Source of the DNA: JACVRU01 sp040905885
Lineage (GTDB): Bacteria > Actinomycetota > Thermoleophilia > Gaiellales > Gaiellaceae
Direction of reading: 5' to 3'
Length of the DNA: 8,448 nucleotides
NCBI GenBank assembly: GCA_040905885.1
Contig: JBBDQR010000047.1
Location: forward strand, 1-8,448
The notes under the pieces are model-generated. The model saw only the letters and a program-made list of their open reading frames with translations. It searched no databases and was not told the origin of the DNA. The first letter of the stretch is position 1; every line of letters begins with the position of its first letter. Shown here piece after piece: positions 1-5,348 of this stretch. The translations under genes and the position numbers were made by a program.

Positions 1-68
1 TCTTCGCCTACCTCGCCGACGCCCTCACCGCCAGCATCCGAGGCGACCCCATCCCGGCGCTCGCCTGA
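1..68 (+). CDS. 3' end of an unidentified gene (partial)
   Basis: An open frame enters from the left edge (first full codon at base 3) and ends at TGA 66-68. The 21 visible residues run from FAYLADALTA to DPIPALA, and 20 of 21 codons end in G or C, which is strong coding signal for this genome. The tail is too short to assign a family. It converges on the minus-strand DUF1028 cluster. The alternative, a chance open frame, is less likely given the codon pattern. Confidence 0.55.
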   Translation, partial: FAYLADALTASIRGDPIPALA

Positions 69-79
69 ACCAGCGGAGG

Positions 80-113
80 GCACCTGAACGCTTACTCGAT
101 CTCGTCCAGGTGC
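80..113. terminator. possible hairpin between convergent genes
   Basis: GCACCTG at 80-86 and CAGGTGC at 107-113 form a perfect 7-base-pair stem around a 20-base loop. It lies between the convergent plus-strand gene ending at 68 and the minus-strand DUF1028 gene ending at 121, where a two-way terminator would be expected. There is no T-run on either side and the loop is long, so it is only a weak candidate. The right arm lies inside the 10-codon ORF at 92-124. Confidence 0.2.
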
Positions 114-124
114 AGGCGCTTCAT
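92..124 (-). other. 10-codon ORF overlapping the DUF1028 stop (ATGA)
   Basis: The ATG at 124-122 overlaps the TGA of the DUF1028 gene (123-121) in an ATGA arrangement typical of translationally coupled genes. The frame reads MKRLHLDEIE and stops at TAA 94-92. All nine codons after the start end in G or C. It could be the surviving head of a truncated downstream gene, a tiny coupled peptide, or chance; at this GC content a run of nine GC-ending codons is not rare. No function is assigned. Confidence 0.25.
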
Positions 125-936
125 GCGCTCTGCTCGCGGAGCTTCGCCAGGACGACCGGGTCGACGGCGTCCTCGCCGTCCACGCGCTCCTCGAGGTTCT
201 CGACCCCGGCCCAGTCCTCGAGGCGGTCGTAGCCGAGTCGCGCCAGCCGCTCGCCGATCTCGGCGCGCAGGGCGTCGTCGACCTCGATCCACCGCGAGCG
301 CGGCGTCTTGCCGAACAGCTCCTGGTGGAGGCCGTAGAGACGGCGCAGCTCCTCGAGCGGGCGCTCGTGGTCGTCGACGCGCAGATCGAGGACGACGTCC
401 GAGAGCCCGGCGTAGCCGCCGTTCCGCTCGACGACGAGCAGGGACGCGGACTGCTGCCCGCGGCGGTCGCCGCCCGCTGCCTGGGCCGCGTCGAGGCAGT
501 CCAGCAGCCGCTCGGCGAGCGGCGCGCCGGCGCCGCGCTCGAACGTCTCCGCCAGCGCGTCGACCGTGTCGCCGGAGACGAGGATGTTCCCCTGCGCCGC
601 GTACCCGGGCCCCGTGCGGCCGCCGGCCCAGTCCAGGCACTCCTCCCCGGTGTAGCTCGCGGCCCGACCCTTGGCGTCGACGACTCCGAGCTGCCGCTCC
701 GCGCGCCCGTCGTCCGCGGCCGTCAGCCGGGCCGCGACCGCTTCCGCGTCGAGCCCGTCCCGCAGCAGCGCCAGGCCTTCAGGCCCGTAGCGCGGGTTCG
801 CGTACGCCTGGGTGGCGATCGCGCCCACGTGCGGCTCGGTCCAGGGCACCACCGAGCCGACGGCGAGGAACTTCGACTGGACGGCGACGCCCCACTGGGC
901 GGCGTCCGCGTCGAAGGCGGCGATGGAGTACGTCAC
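121..936 (-). CDS. DUF1028 family protein with C-terminal PG_binding_2-like domain
   Basis: The 271-residue protein starts at GTG 936-934 and reads MTYSIAAFDA. Residues 1-205 carry the pattern I recognise from DUF1028, a family with an Ntn-hydrolase-like fold: QSKFLAVGS at 20-28, ATQAYANPRYGP at 41-52, AAQGNIL at 113-119, AGGDRRGQQSA at 154-164 and LRVDDH at 185-190. Residues from about 196 (LRRLYGLHQELFG, then RWIEVDDALRAEIGERL) match the short C-terminal region called PG_binding_2 that often follows DUF1028. Reaction and substrate are not established for the family; a peptidase or amidohydrolase role is often suggested. No signal peptide is visible, so it is probably cytoplasmic. Its start overlaps the stop of the 94-residue gene by 4 bases (GTGA), which suggests translation coupled to that gene; no clear Shine-Dalgarno site precedes it. 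Confidence 0.88.
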   Translation of the reverse strand: MTYSIAAFDADAAQWGVAVQSKFLAVGSVVPWTEPHVGAIATQAYANPRYGPEGLALLRDGLDAEAVAARLTAADDGRAERQLGVVDAKGRAASYTGEECLDWAGGRTGPGYAAQGNILVSGDTVDALAETFERGAGAPLAERLLDCLDAAQAAGGDRRGQQSASLLVVERNGGYAGLSDVVLDLRVDDHERPLEELRRLYGLHQELFGKTPRSRWIEVDDALRAEIGERLARLGYDRLEDWAGVENLEERVDGEDAVDPVVLAKLREQSA

Positions 937-1217
937 CGGCCGTACGTGAGCTCGGTGAGGTCGAGCTCGAGCAGGTCGGCGCGGTCGGCGGGGACGAGCA
1001 CGCTCGCGACCTCCGGGCGGGCGAGCGCCGCCCTCACCCCGGCGGCCGAGCCCGCGCGGACGACGACGGGCGTCCCCTGCTCGTGCGCCTCCCGCAGGCG
1101 GGCGACGTCCTCAACGCCGTCGAGGACGAGCGCCTCCTCGAGGGGCAAGGCGGGGTCGCCCTCGACGGCGAGCTCGGGCACCCGGTGCCCGGTCGCCCCG
1201 AACCAGCGCTGTCTCAT
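933..1217 (-). CDS. hypothetical protein, 94 residues
   Basis: This gene starts at ATG 1217-1215 (MRQRWFGATGHRVPEL) and stops at TGA 935-933. I do not recognise the family. The product is soluble and acidic, with no membrane segment, signal peptide or cysteine motif. The second half alternates helix-like and strand-like stretches (VARLREAHEQGTPVVVRAGS, then VRAALARPEVASVLVPAD), which resembles a piece of an alpha/beta barrel or Rossmann-like fold; that is an impression only. It is real on three grounds: high GC third positions, a well-spaced GGAG ribosome site, and a GTGA overlap with the DUF1028 gene. It may work with the DUF1028 protein. The gene begins two bases beyond the end of a 164-base foldback repeat. 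Confidence 0.75.
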   Translation of the reverse strand: MRQRWFGATGHRVPELAVEGDPALPLEEALVLDGVEDVARLREAHEQGTPVVVRAGSAAGVRAALARPEVASVLVPADRADLLELDLTELTYGR

Positions 1218-1224
1218 GAGTGGT

Positions 1225-1228
1225 CTCC
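1225..1228 (-). promoter_or_regulatory. ribosome binding site supplied by the foldback repeat
   Basis: GGAG reads 1228-1225 on the minus strand, 7 bases before ATG 1217. It lies inside the outer arm of the repeat at 1219-1382, so the repeat contributes the initiation signal of the 94-residue gene. If the repeat folds in the mRNA, this site is paired, and translation of the gene could be limited by that structure or depend on ribosomes arriving from upstream. Confidence 0.5.
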
Positions 1229-1286
1229 GTTGTGGGTACGGTCGAGGCCGCCCGAGCGAAAAGCAAGCGAGGCAAGGACGCAGGGA

Positions 1287-1314
1287 GCGCCCGTAGCCAA
1301 TGCGCTACGGGCGC
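1287..1314. other. central hairpin of repeat copy A
   Basis: GCGCCCGTAGC (1287-1297) pairs fully with GCTACGGGCGC (1304-1314), leaving loop CAATGC. In copy B the matching stem is GCGCTCATAGC with GCTATGGGCGC. The G-C pair of CGTAGC/GCTACG has become an A-T pair (CATAGC/GCTATG), a compensated change. Another C has become T opposite G, which still pairs in RNA. There is no T-run, so it does not look like an ordinary intrinsic terminator. Confidence 0.8.
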
Positions 1315-1380
1315 GACCGAGGACGCCGCATCGCGCAGCTTTGCAGCCGGGCGGGCCGGCCGTATCCGCGACGGCGACCA

Positions 1381-2082
1381 CTACAACTCCACGGTTTCCC
1401 CGGGCTCCGGGGAGATCACCTCGACGCCGGGCGCGTGCCTGCGCAGCTCGTCGGGCGTCCCGGTGAGCATCGGGAAGGTGCCGTAGTGGCAGGGCACGCA
1501 GCGGCGCACGCCGAGCAGCTCGAGCGCCACCGCCGCCTGACGCGGCCCCATCGTGAAGTGGTCGCCGATCGGCAGCACCGCCACGTCCGGCTCGAGGTAC
1601 TTGCCGATGATCTGCATGTCCGTGAATGCCGCCGTGTCGCCGGAGAAGTAGACCTTCGTGCCGTTCTCGAACTCGACCACGTAGCCGGCGGGCTCGCCGA
1701 GGTAGACGGGAGGCCCGTCGCCGAGCATCCCGCTCGAGTGGAGCGCGTGCGTCATCGAGAACTTCAGCCCCTCGGCCTCGACCGTCCCGCCCTTGTTCAT
1801 CGCCAGGTTGGTCGCGCCCGGAAACCCCTGCGACTCGAGCCAGGAGGCGAGCTCGTAGATCGCGATCAGCTTCGGATTGAACTTCTTGCCGAGCTCGACC
1901 GCCTCGCCGATGTGGTCGCCGTGGCCGTGGGTGATCGCGATCACGTCCACCCGGTCCGGTTCGCCCTCGCCCTCGGGGAACTTCGGGTTCGAGAGCCACG
2001 GGTCGACGTACAGCCGCTTGCCGCCGGGCGTGTCGACCCGGAAGGTCGAGTGGCCGAGCCAGGTGAGCTGGACCCCGGGCAT
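1381..2082 (-). CDS. UPF0173 (YtkL-type) metal-dependent hydrolase, metallo-beta-lactamase fold
   Basis: This is a 233-residue protein, full length for the family. It opens with a short strand and WLGHSTFRV (8-16), then VDPWLSNP (26-33), and has the metal-binding signature THGHGDH (51-57). Further likely ligands or active-site residues are HALHSS (112-117), FSGDT (146-150, Asp149), PIGDHFTMGP (171-180) and PCHYGTFP (197-204). This set and spacing is what I know from the UPF0173 branch (B. subtilis YtkL) of the metallo-beta-lactamase superfamily, which binds two metal ions. The physiological substrate is unknown. The protein is probably cytoplasmic, as no signal peptide is seen. The start is ATG 2082-2080, without a Shine-Dalgarno site; a GATAAT box lies 8 bases upstream, so initiation may be leaderless. 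It is the first gene of the minus-strand cluster, and its stop codon abuts foldback repeat copy A. Confidence 0.92.
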   Translation of the reverse strand: MPGVQLTWLGHSTFRVDTPGGKRLYVDPWLSNPKFPEGEGEPDRVDVIAITHGHGDHIGEAVELGKKFNPKLIAIYELASWLESQGFPGATNLAMNKGGTVEAEGLKFSMTHALHSSGMLGDGPPVYLGEPAGYVVEFENGTKVYFSGDTAAFTDMQIIGKYLEPDVAVLPIGDHFTMGPRQAAVALELLGVRRCVPCHYGTFPMLTGTPDELRRHAPGVEVISPEPGETVEL

Positions 2083-2104
2083 CGCGCAGGATTATCGCGC
2101 AGGA
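2081..2104. repeat. 11-bp tandem duplication at the hydrolase start
   Basis: ATCGCGCAGGA occurs at 2081-2091 and again at 2094-2104, separated by two bases. The first copy overlaps the start codon of the hydrolase gene (2082-2080). The second sits in the 53-base gap between that gene and the divergent gene at 2136. The pair could be a chance duplication or a regulator binding site with a 13-base period. Confidence 0.5.
2091..2096 (-). promoter_or_regulatory. possible -10 box for a leaderless hydrolase mRNA
   Basis: GATAAT reads 2096-2091 on the minus strand and differs from TATAAT at one base; it is a rare AT-rich island here. The hydrolase ATG begins 9 bases past its end, about where transcription would start, and no Shine-Dalgarno site lies in between. 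I see no convincing -35 element at 16-18 bases spacing. An 8-base palindrome, CTCGCGAG (2110-2117), lies further upstream in the same gap and might be an operator half. Confidence 0.35.
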
Positions 2105-2135
2105 ACCGCCTCGCGAGAAGCGAACCTCAGCGCCA

Positions 2136-2501
2136 ATGGCCACGCGCGCGCTCCCGGTCGGCCTGCTGCTCCTGACGCTCGTCCTGGACGCCCAGGGCTC
2201 GCACCGGACGAGCTTCTACGTGCTGGTGTTCGCGCTCGCGGCGGCGGCCGTCGGGGCCCTCAGCGCCTTGGGCGACCTCGTCGAGACGAGCGACGGCTTC
2301 GCGCGGCTGGAGGCGGTGCTGAGCGGTCTCGCCGTCGTCTTCGTGCTGGTCGCGGCCGCGGCGCGCGGTCAGACCGCGGCGGCGGCGGAGTCGGTCCCGC
2401 AAGTGGCGGTCTCCGGGACGGTCGGCGCGCTGCTCCTGCTCGCGGCCGCTCTGCTCGTCAGAACGGCAGTGCCGTCGCTGCGTCGCGCGCCAGTTCGATG
2501 A
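2136..2501 (+). CDS. hypothetical four-helix membrane protein
   Basis: This is a 121-residue protein starting at ATG 2136. I do not recognise the family. Four hydrophobic segments are visible at about residues 5-19, 27-45, 58-76 and 92-111, joined by short polar loops (DAQGSHRTS, GDLVETSDG, AARGQTAAAAES), and it ends in a basic tail (RTAVPSLRRAPVR). Third codon positions are almost all G or C through the body, which argues that it is real. The last dozen codons, which overlap nuoN on the other strand, break that pattern (aga, gca, cgt, cca, gtt, cga), as expected where the opposite gene constrains the bases. It is divergent from the hydrolase gene (53-base gap) and convergent with nuoN (44-base overlap). 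No clear ribosome site is seen. Its position next to complex I does not by itself imply a role there. Confidence 0.7.
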   Translation: MATRALPVGLLLLTLVLDAQGSHRTSFYVLVFALAAAAVGALSALGDLVETSDGFARLEAVLSGLAVVFVLVAAAARGQTAAAAESVPQVAVSGTVGALLLLAAALLVRTAVPSLRRAPVR

Positions 2502-3924
2502 GCGGCTGAACGCCGAAGAACGAGCCGACCGTCACCGCCAGCGCCGTCGCCACCGCCGTGTGCAGCGCCCAGTCGCGCGGCGGCGAGCCGCCCGCGACGG
2601 CGGGCCGAAGCTCGGGCCCGATCCGCATGTACAGCGCCCGGATCACGCCGAGGTAGTAGTAGAGGCTGACCGCCGTCGCGACCACGCCGGCGATCACGAG
2701 CCAGAGCATCCCGGCGTCGTAGGCGGCGGAGAACGCGTAGAGCTTGCCGACGAAGCCGCCGGTGAGCGGCAGCCCGGCGAAGCCGAGCATGAACACCCAG
2801 AGGGCGATCCCGAGGAAGGGGCGCTCCCAGCCCATCCCCGCGAGCGAGTCGAGATCGACCGGCCGGCCGAGCTCGCGCTCCCGCGCCGCGACGACCGCGA
2901 AGGCGCCGATCGACATCGCCGAGTACGGAACGAGGTAGAAGAGCAGCGCGCGCCCGCCGAGCTGCGAGGCCGCCGCCACCGGGATGAGCATGAAGCCGGC
3001 GTGCGAGATCGACGAGTAGGCGAGCAGCCGCTTCACGTCCCGCTGGACGAGCGCGGCGAGGTTGCCGACGGCGAGGGACGCGACGGCGATCGCGCCGATG
3101 GTGGCCGTCCAGAAGCCCTGCTCCTGAGGGAAGGCGGTCACGAGCACGCGGTAGGCGAGCACGAGGGCGACGGTCTTCGTCGCGGCCGACATGAAGGCGG
3201 TCACGGGGGTCGGCGCGCCTTCGTAGACGTCGGGCGTCCACATGTGGAAGGGCGCCGCCGAGGCCTTGAAGCCGAGCCCGACGATCAGCATCGCGAGTCC
3301 CGCGACGGCGAGCCGGTCGCCCGCGGCGGCCGACTCGGCGATCGCGCCGAGCTCGAGCTTTCCCGTCGCGCCGTAGACGAGCGCGGAGCCGAACAGCAGC
3401 ACCGCCGAGCCGAAGCTGCCAACCACGAGGTACTTCAGCGCCGCCTCGAGGCCGACCGGCCGCTCCGCATGGACGGCGCAGAGGATGTAGAGCGCGATCG
3501 AGAACCACTCCAGCCCGAGGAAGATCGTCATCAGGTTGCTCGCGCCCGCGAGGAAGACCATTCCCGCCGCCGCCGCCGACACCAGCGCGTAGTACTCGCC
3601 GACGTGCTCGTCCCCGCCGCGGCGCTCGCCCCAGGAGACGAGCGTGGCGAGCAATCCGGCGCCGCAGACGATGCAGGCGGCGAGCGCGTACCAGCGGTCG
3701 CGGCGCATCGCGTCGGAGACGATCCCCTCCGCCCGCTCGCTCTCGGCGAAGACGGCGACCGTCAGCCCGAGCGCGCCGGCGAAGCCAAGGGCCGTGACGG
3801 CGAACGGGAACGCCCGCCGGAGCCACGCCGGCACGAGCACCGCGCCGAGCAGCGCCACCGACCCCGACGCCAGCAGCGCCAGCACGGGCGAGAGCGCGAA
3901 CCAGTCGATCTGCGGCGTCGTCAC
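2458..3924 (-). CDS. nuoN: NADH-quinone oxidoreductase subunit N
   Basis: NuoN is one of three antiporter-like subunits in the membrane arm of complex I, nearest the NuoA/H/J/K module; it moves protons as NADH electrons reduce quinone. At 488 residues it is of normal length, with hydrophobic segments throughout in keeping with the usual 14 helices. The family's channel residues are present: Glu139 in FLGLEWFS, Lys220 in GLGFKASAAPFHMW followed by TPDVYEGAPTP, Lys250 in SAATKTVAL, and Lys394 in LTGGFVGKLY. These correspond to E. coli Glu133, Lys217, Lys247 and Lys395. I chose the GTG at 3924-3922 because it overlaps the nuoM stop by 4 bases (GTGA) and has GGAG 8 bases upstream (3936-3933). An upstream extension in the same frame would be a shadow of nuoM. 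It is the last gene of the operon, and its final 44 bases overlap the opposing gene at 2136-2501. Confidence 0.97.
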   Translation of the reverse strand: MTTPQIDWFALSPVLALLASGSVALLGAVLVPAWLRRAFPFAVTALGFAGALGLTVAVFAESERAEGIVSDAMRRDRWYALAACIVCGAGLLATLVSWGERRGGDEHVGEYYALVSAAAAGMVFLAGASNLMTIFLGLEWFSIALYILCAVHAERPVGLEAALKYLVVGSFGSAVLLFGSALVYGATGKLELGAIAESAAAGDRLAVAGLAMLIVGLGFKASAAPFHMWTPDVYEGAPTPVTAFMSAATKTVALVLAYRVLVTAFPQEQGFWTATIGAIAVASLAVGNLAALVQRDVKRLLAYSSISHAGFMLIPVAAASQLGGRALLFYLVPYSAMSIGAFAVVAARERELGRPVDLDSLAGMGWERPFLGIALWVFMLGFAGLPLTGGFVGKLYAFSAAYDAGMLWLVIAGVVATAVSLYYYLGVIRALYMRIGPELRPAVAGGSPPRDWALHTAVATALAVTVGSFFGVQPLIELARDAATALPF

Positions 3925-5348
3925 GACAGGAGCTCCGCGGCGAACGAGTGGCCCGCGATCGCGTCCGGCCAGAACGAGAGCACGAGCAGGAGGGCGAGCA
4001 GCGGCACGAAGATCCCCAGCTCGGCCGGGCGGAGGTCGAGGGCGCCTTCCGTGCGCCCGCCGGGCTCCTCGTGCAGGACGGCGGAGATCAGGCGCAGCAC
4101 GTACATCGCGGCGAGCACGATCGCGCCCGCGCCGATCGCCGCCCACCACCAGCCCACGTCGAACACGCCCGCCAGGATCAGGAACTCGCCGGCGAACCCG
4201 CTCGAGCCCGGTACCGCGAGGGCGACCATGCCCGCGGTCAGCAGCACGGTCGCCAGCGCGGGCCGGCCGCGGGCCATCCCGCCCAGCAGCGCCAGCTCGC
4301 CGGTGTCGGCGCGGCGCTCGATCCCGCCTGCGAGGAGGAACAGGGTCGTCGAGACGAGCGCGTGGCTGACCGAGTGGAGGATCGCGCCGTCGAGGCCGAG
4401 CGCCGTCCCCGAGAAGAGGCCGATCGTGATCAGCCCCATCTGGCCGAGGCTCGAGTAGGCGACCACCCCGCGCAGGTCGGGCGCGCGGAAGGCGACGAGC
4501 GAGCCGTAGACGAGCCCGGCGGCGGCGAGCGCGAGCACGAGCACGCGCAGCTCGGAGGCCGGCTCCGGGAACTTGGCGAGGACGATCCGCAGCAGCCCGA
4601 AGACGGCCGCCTTGGAGACGATCCCCGAGAGCACGGCCGCCACCTCCGGCGACGACTCCCGGTAGGCGTCGGGCAGCCAGCCGTGCAGCGGGAAGAGCGG
4701 CGCCTTGACCGCGAACGCGGCCAGGAAGCCGAGGAAGAGCCAGATGCTCCCGCTCGTCCCCGAGTCGACGAGGTCGAAGGTCCCCTGCTGGAGCCCGAAG
4801 ACGACGATCGCGGCCAGCATCAGCAGCGACCCCGCCATCGTGTAGATGACGAACTTCAGCGTCGCGCCGACCCGGCCCGCGCCGCCCCAGACGCCGACGA
4901 GGACGTAGAGCGGGATCAGCATCGCCTCGAAGAAGGCGTAGAAGACGAGCAGGTCCTGCGAGACGAAGACGCCGACGATCGCGCCGATGAGGAGGAGCAT
5001 CAGGCCGAAGTAGGCGCGCGGCCGCTCGCGGCCGGCCCAGAACGCGTAGGCGATCGCCGCCGCCATGACGACGACGGTGGCCCCGGCCAGCCAGAGCGAC
5101 CAGGCGTAGAAGCCGACGTGGTAGGAGACGCCGAGGTCCGAGAACCACTCGTGGCGCTGCTCGAGCTGGAGGCCCGCGTCGCCGAGGTCGACGGCGAGCG
5201 CCGCCTCGATCCAGAGCGCCACCTCCACGAGCGCGACGAGCACTGCGAGCGAGCCGGCCCAGAAGCGCGTCCAGGGCAGGAGCCAGACGACGAGCGCCCC
5301 GCCGACCGGCAGGAGCACGAGCGCCGTGGTCAGCCACTCGGTGGTCAT
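3921..5348 (-). CDS. nuoM: NADH-quinone oxidoreductase subunit M
   Basis: NuoM is the middle antiporter-like proton channel of the complex I membrane arm. The 475-residue protein is close to the usual length and hydrophobic throughout. Expected functional residues are visible: Glu141 in AFFEAMLIPLYVL, Lys215 in AFAVKAPLFPLHGWLPDAY, Lys246 in GIVSKAAVFGLLR, and Glu388 in SGFAGEFLIL. By alignment from memory these match E. coli Glu144, Lys234, Lys265 and Glu407. The start is ATG 5348-5346, overlapping the nuoL stop by 4 bases (ATGA); the stop overlaps the nuoN GTG in the same way. Such tight coupling fits equal production of NuoL, NuoM and NuoN. Nothing in the gene looks broken. Confidence 0.97.
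   Translation of the reverse strand: MTTEWLTTALVLLPVGGALVVWLLPWTRFWAGSLAVLVALVEVALWIEAALAVDLGDAGLQLEQRHEWFSDLGVSYHVGFYAWSLWLAGATVVVMAAAIAYAFWAGRERPRAYFGLMLLLIGAIVGVFVSQDLLVFYAFFEAMLIPLYVLVGVWGGAGRVGATLKFVIYTMAGSLLMLAAIVVFGLQQGTFDLVDSGTSGSIWLFLGFLAAFAVKAPLFPLHGWLPDAYRESSPEVAAVLSGIVSKAAVFGLLRIVLAKFPEPASELRVLVLALAAAGLVYGSLVAFRAPDLRGVVAYSSLGQMGLITIGLFSGTALGLDGAILHSVSHALVSTTLFLLAGGIERRADTGELALLGGMARGRPALATVLLTAGMVALAVPGSSGFAGEFLILAGVFDVGWWWAAIGAGAIVLAAMYVLRLISAVLHEEPGGRTEGALDLRPAELGIFVPLLALLLVLSFWPDAIAGHSFAAELLS

Larger units (their letters stand above)
1219..1382. repeat. foldback intergenic repeat, copy A (164 bp)
   Basis: This is an imperfect palindrome with two 68-base arms around a 28-base central hairpin. 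The outer 26 bases of the arms (1219-1244 against the reverse complement of 1357-1382) match at 21 positions, and four of the five mismatches leave G-T pairs. The centre is a perfect 11-base-pair stem, 1287-1297 (GCGCCCGTAGC) with 1304-1314, around loop CAATGC. The stretch 1264-1328 is shared with copy B at 7278-7340: 21 of 23 bases left of the hairpin and 13 of 14 right of it. The repeat starts within the TAG stop of the hydrolase gene (1383-1381) and ends two bases before the ATG at 1217, so it fills the intergenic space. Size, palindromy and position recall ERIC sequences or MITEs. It has no coding capacity: the loop lengths of the two copies put any frame out of register. Confidence 0.85.

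Noticed and set aside
1287..1314. Intrinsic terminator at the central hairpin
   Set aside because: The stem is strong but no T-run follows on either strand, and in copy B the same hairpin sits inside the nuo operon.
1220..1486. Possible peptide KDAGSARS... encoded by the repeat on the plus strand, with a similar start in copy B (KDAGSAHS)
   Set aside because: The two copies agree only up to the hairpin; loop lengths of six and four bases shift the frame, and the changes preserve pairing rather than codons.
2560..4458. Plus-strand open frame of 632 codons opposite nuoN and nuoM
   Set aside because: It spans two well-identified genes on the other strand and has no recognisable domain; open antisense frames this long are common at this GC content.
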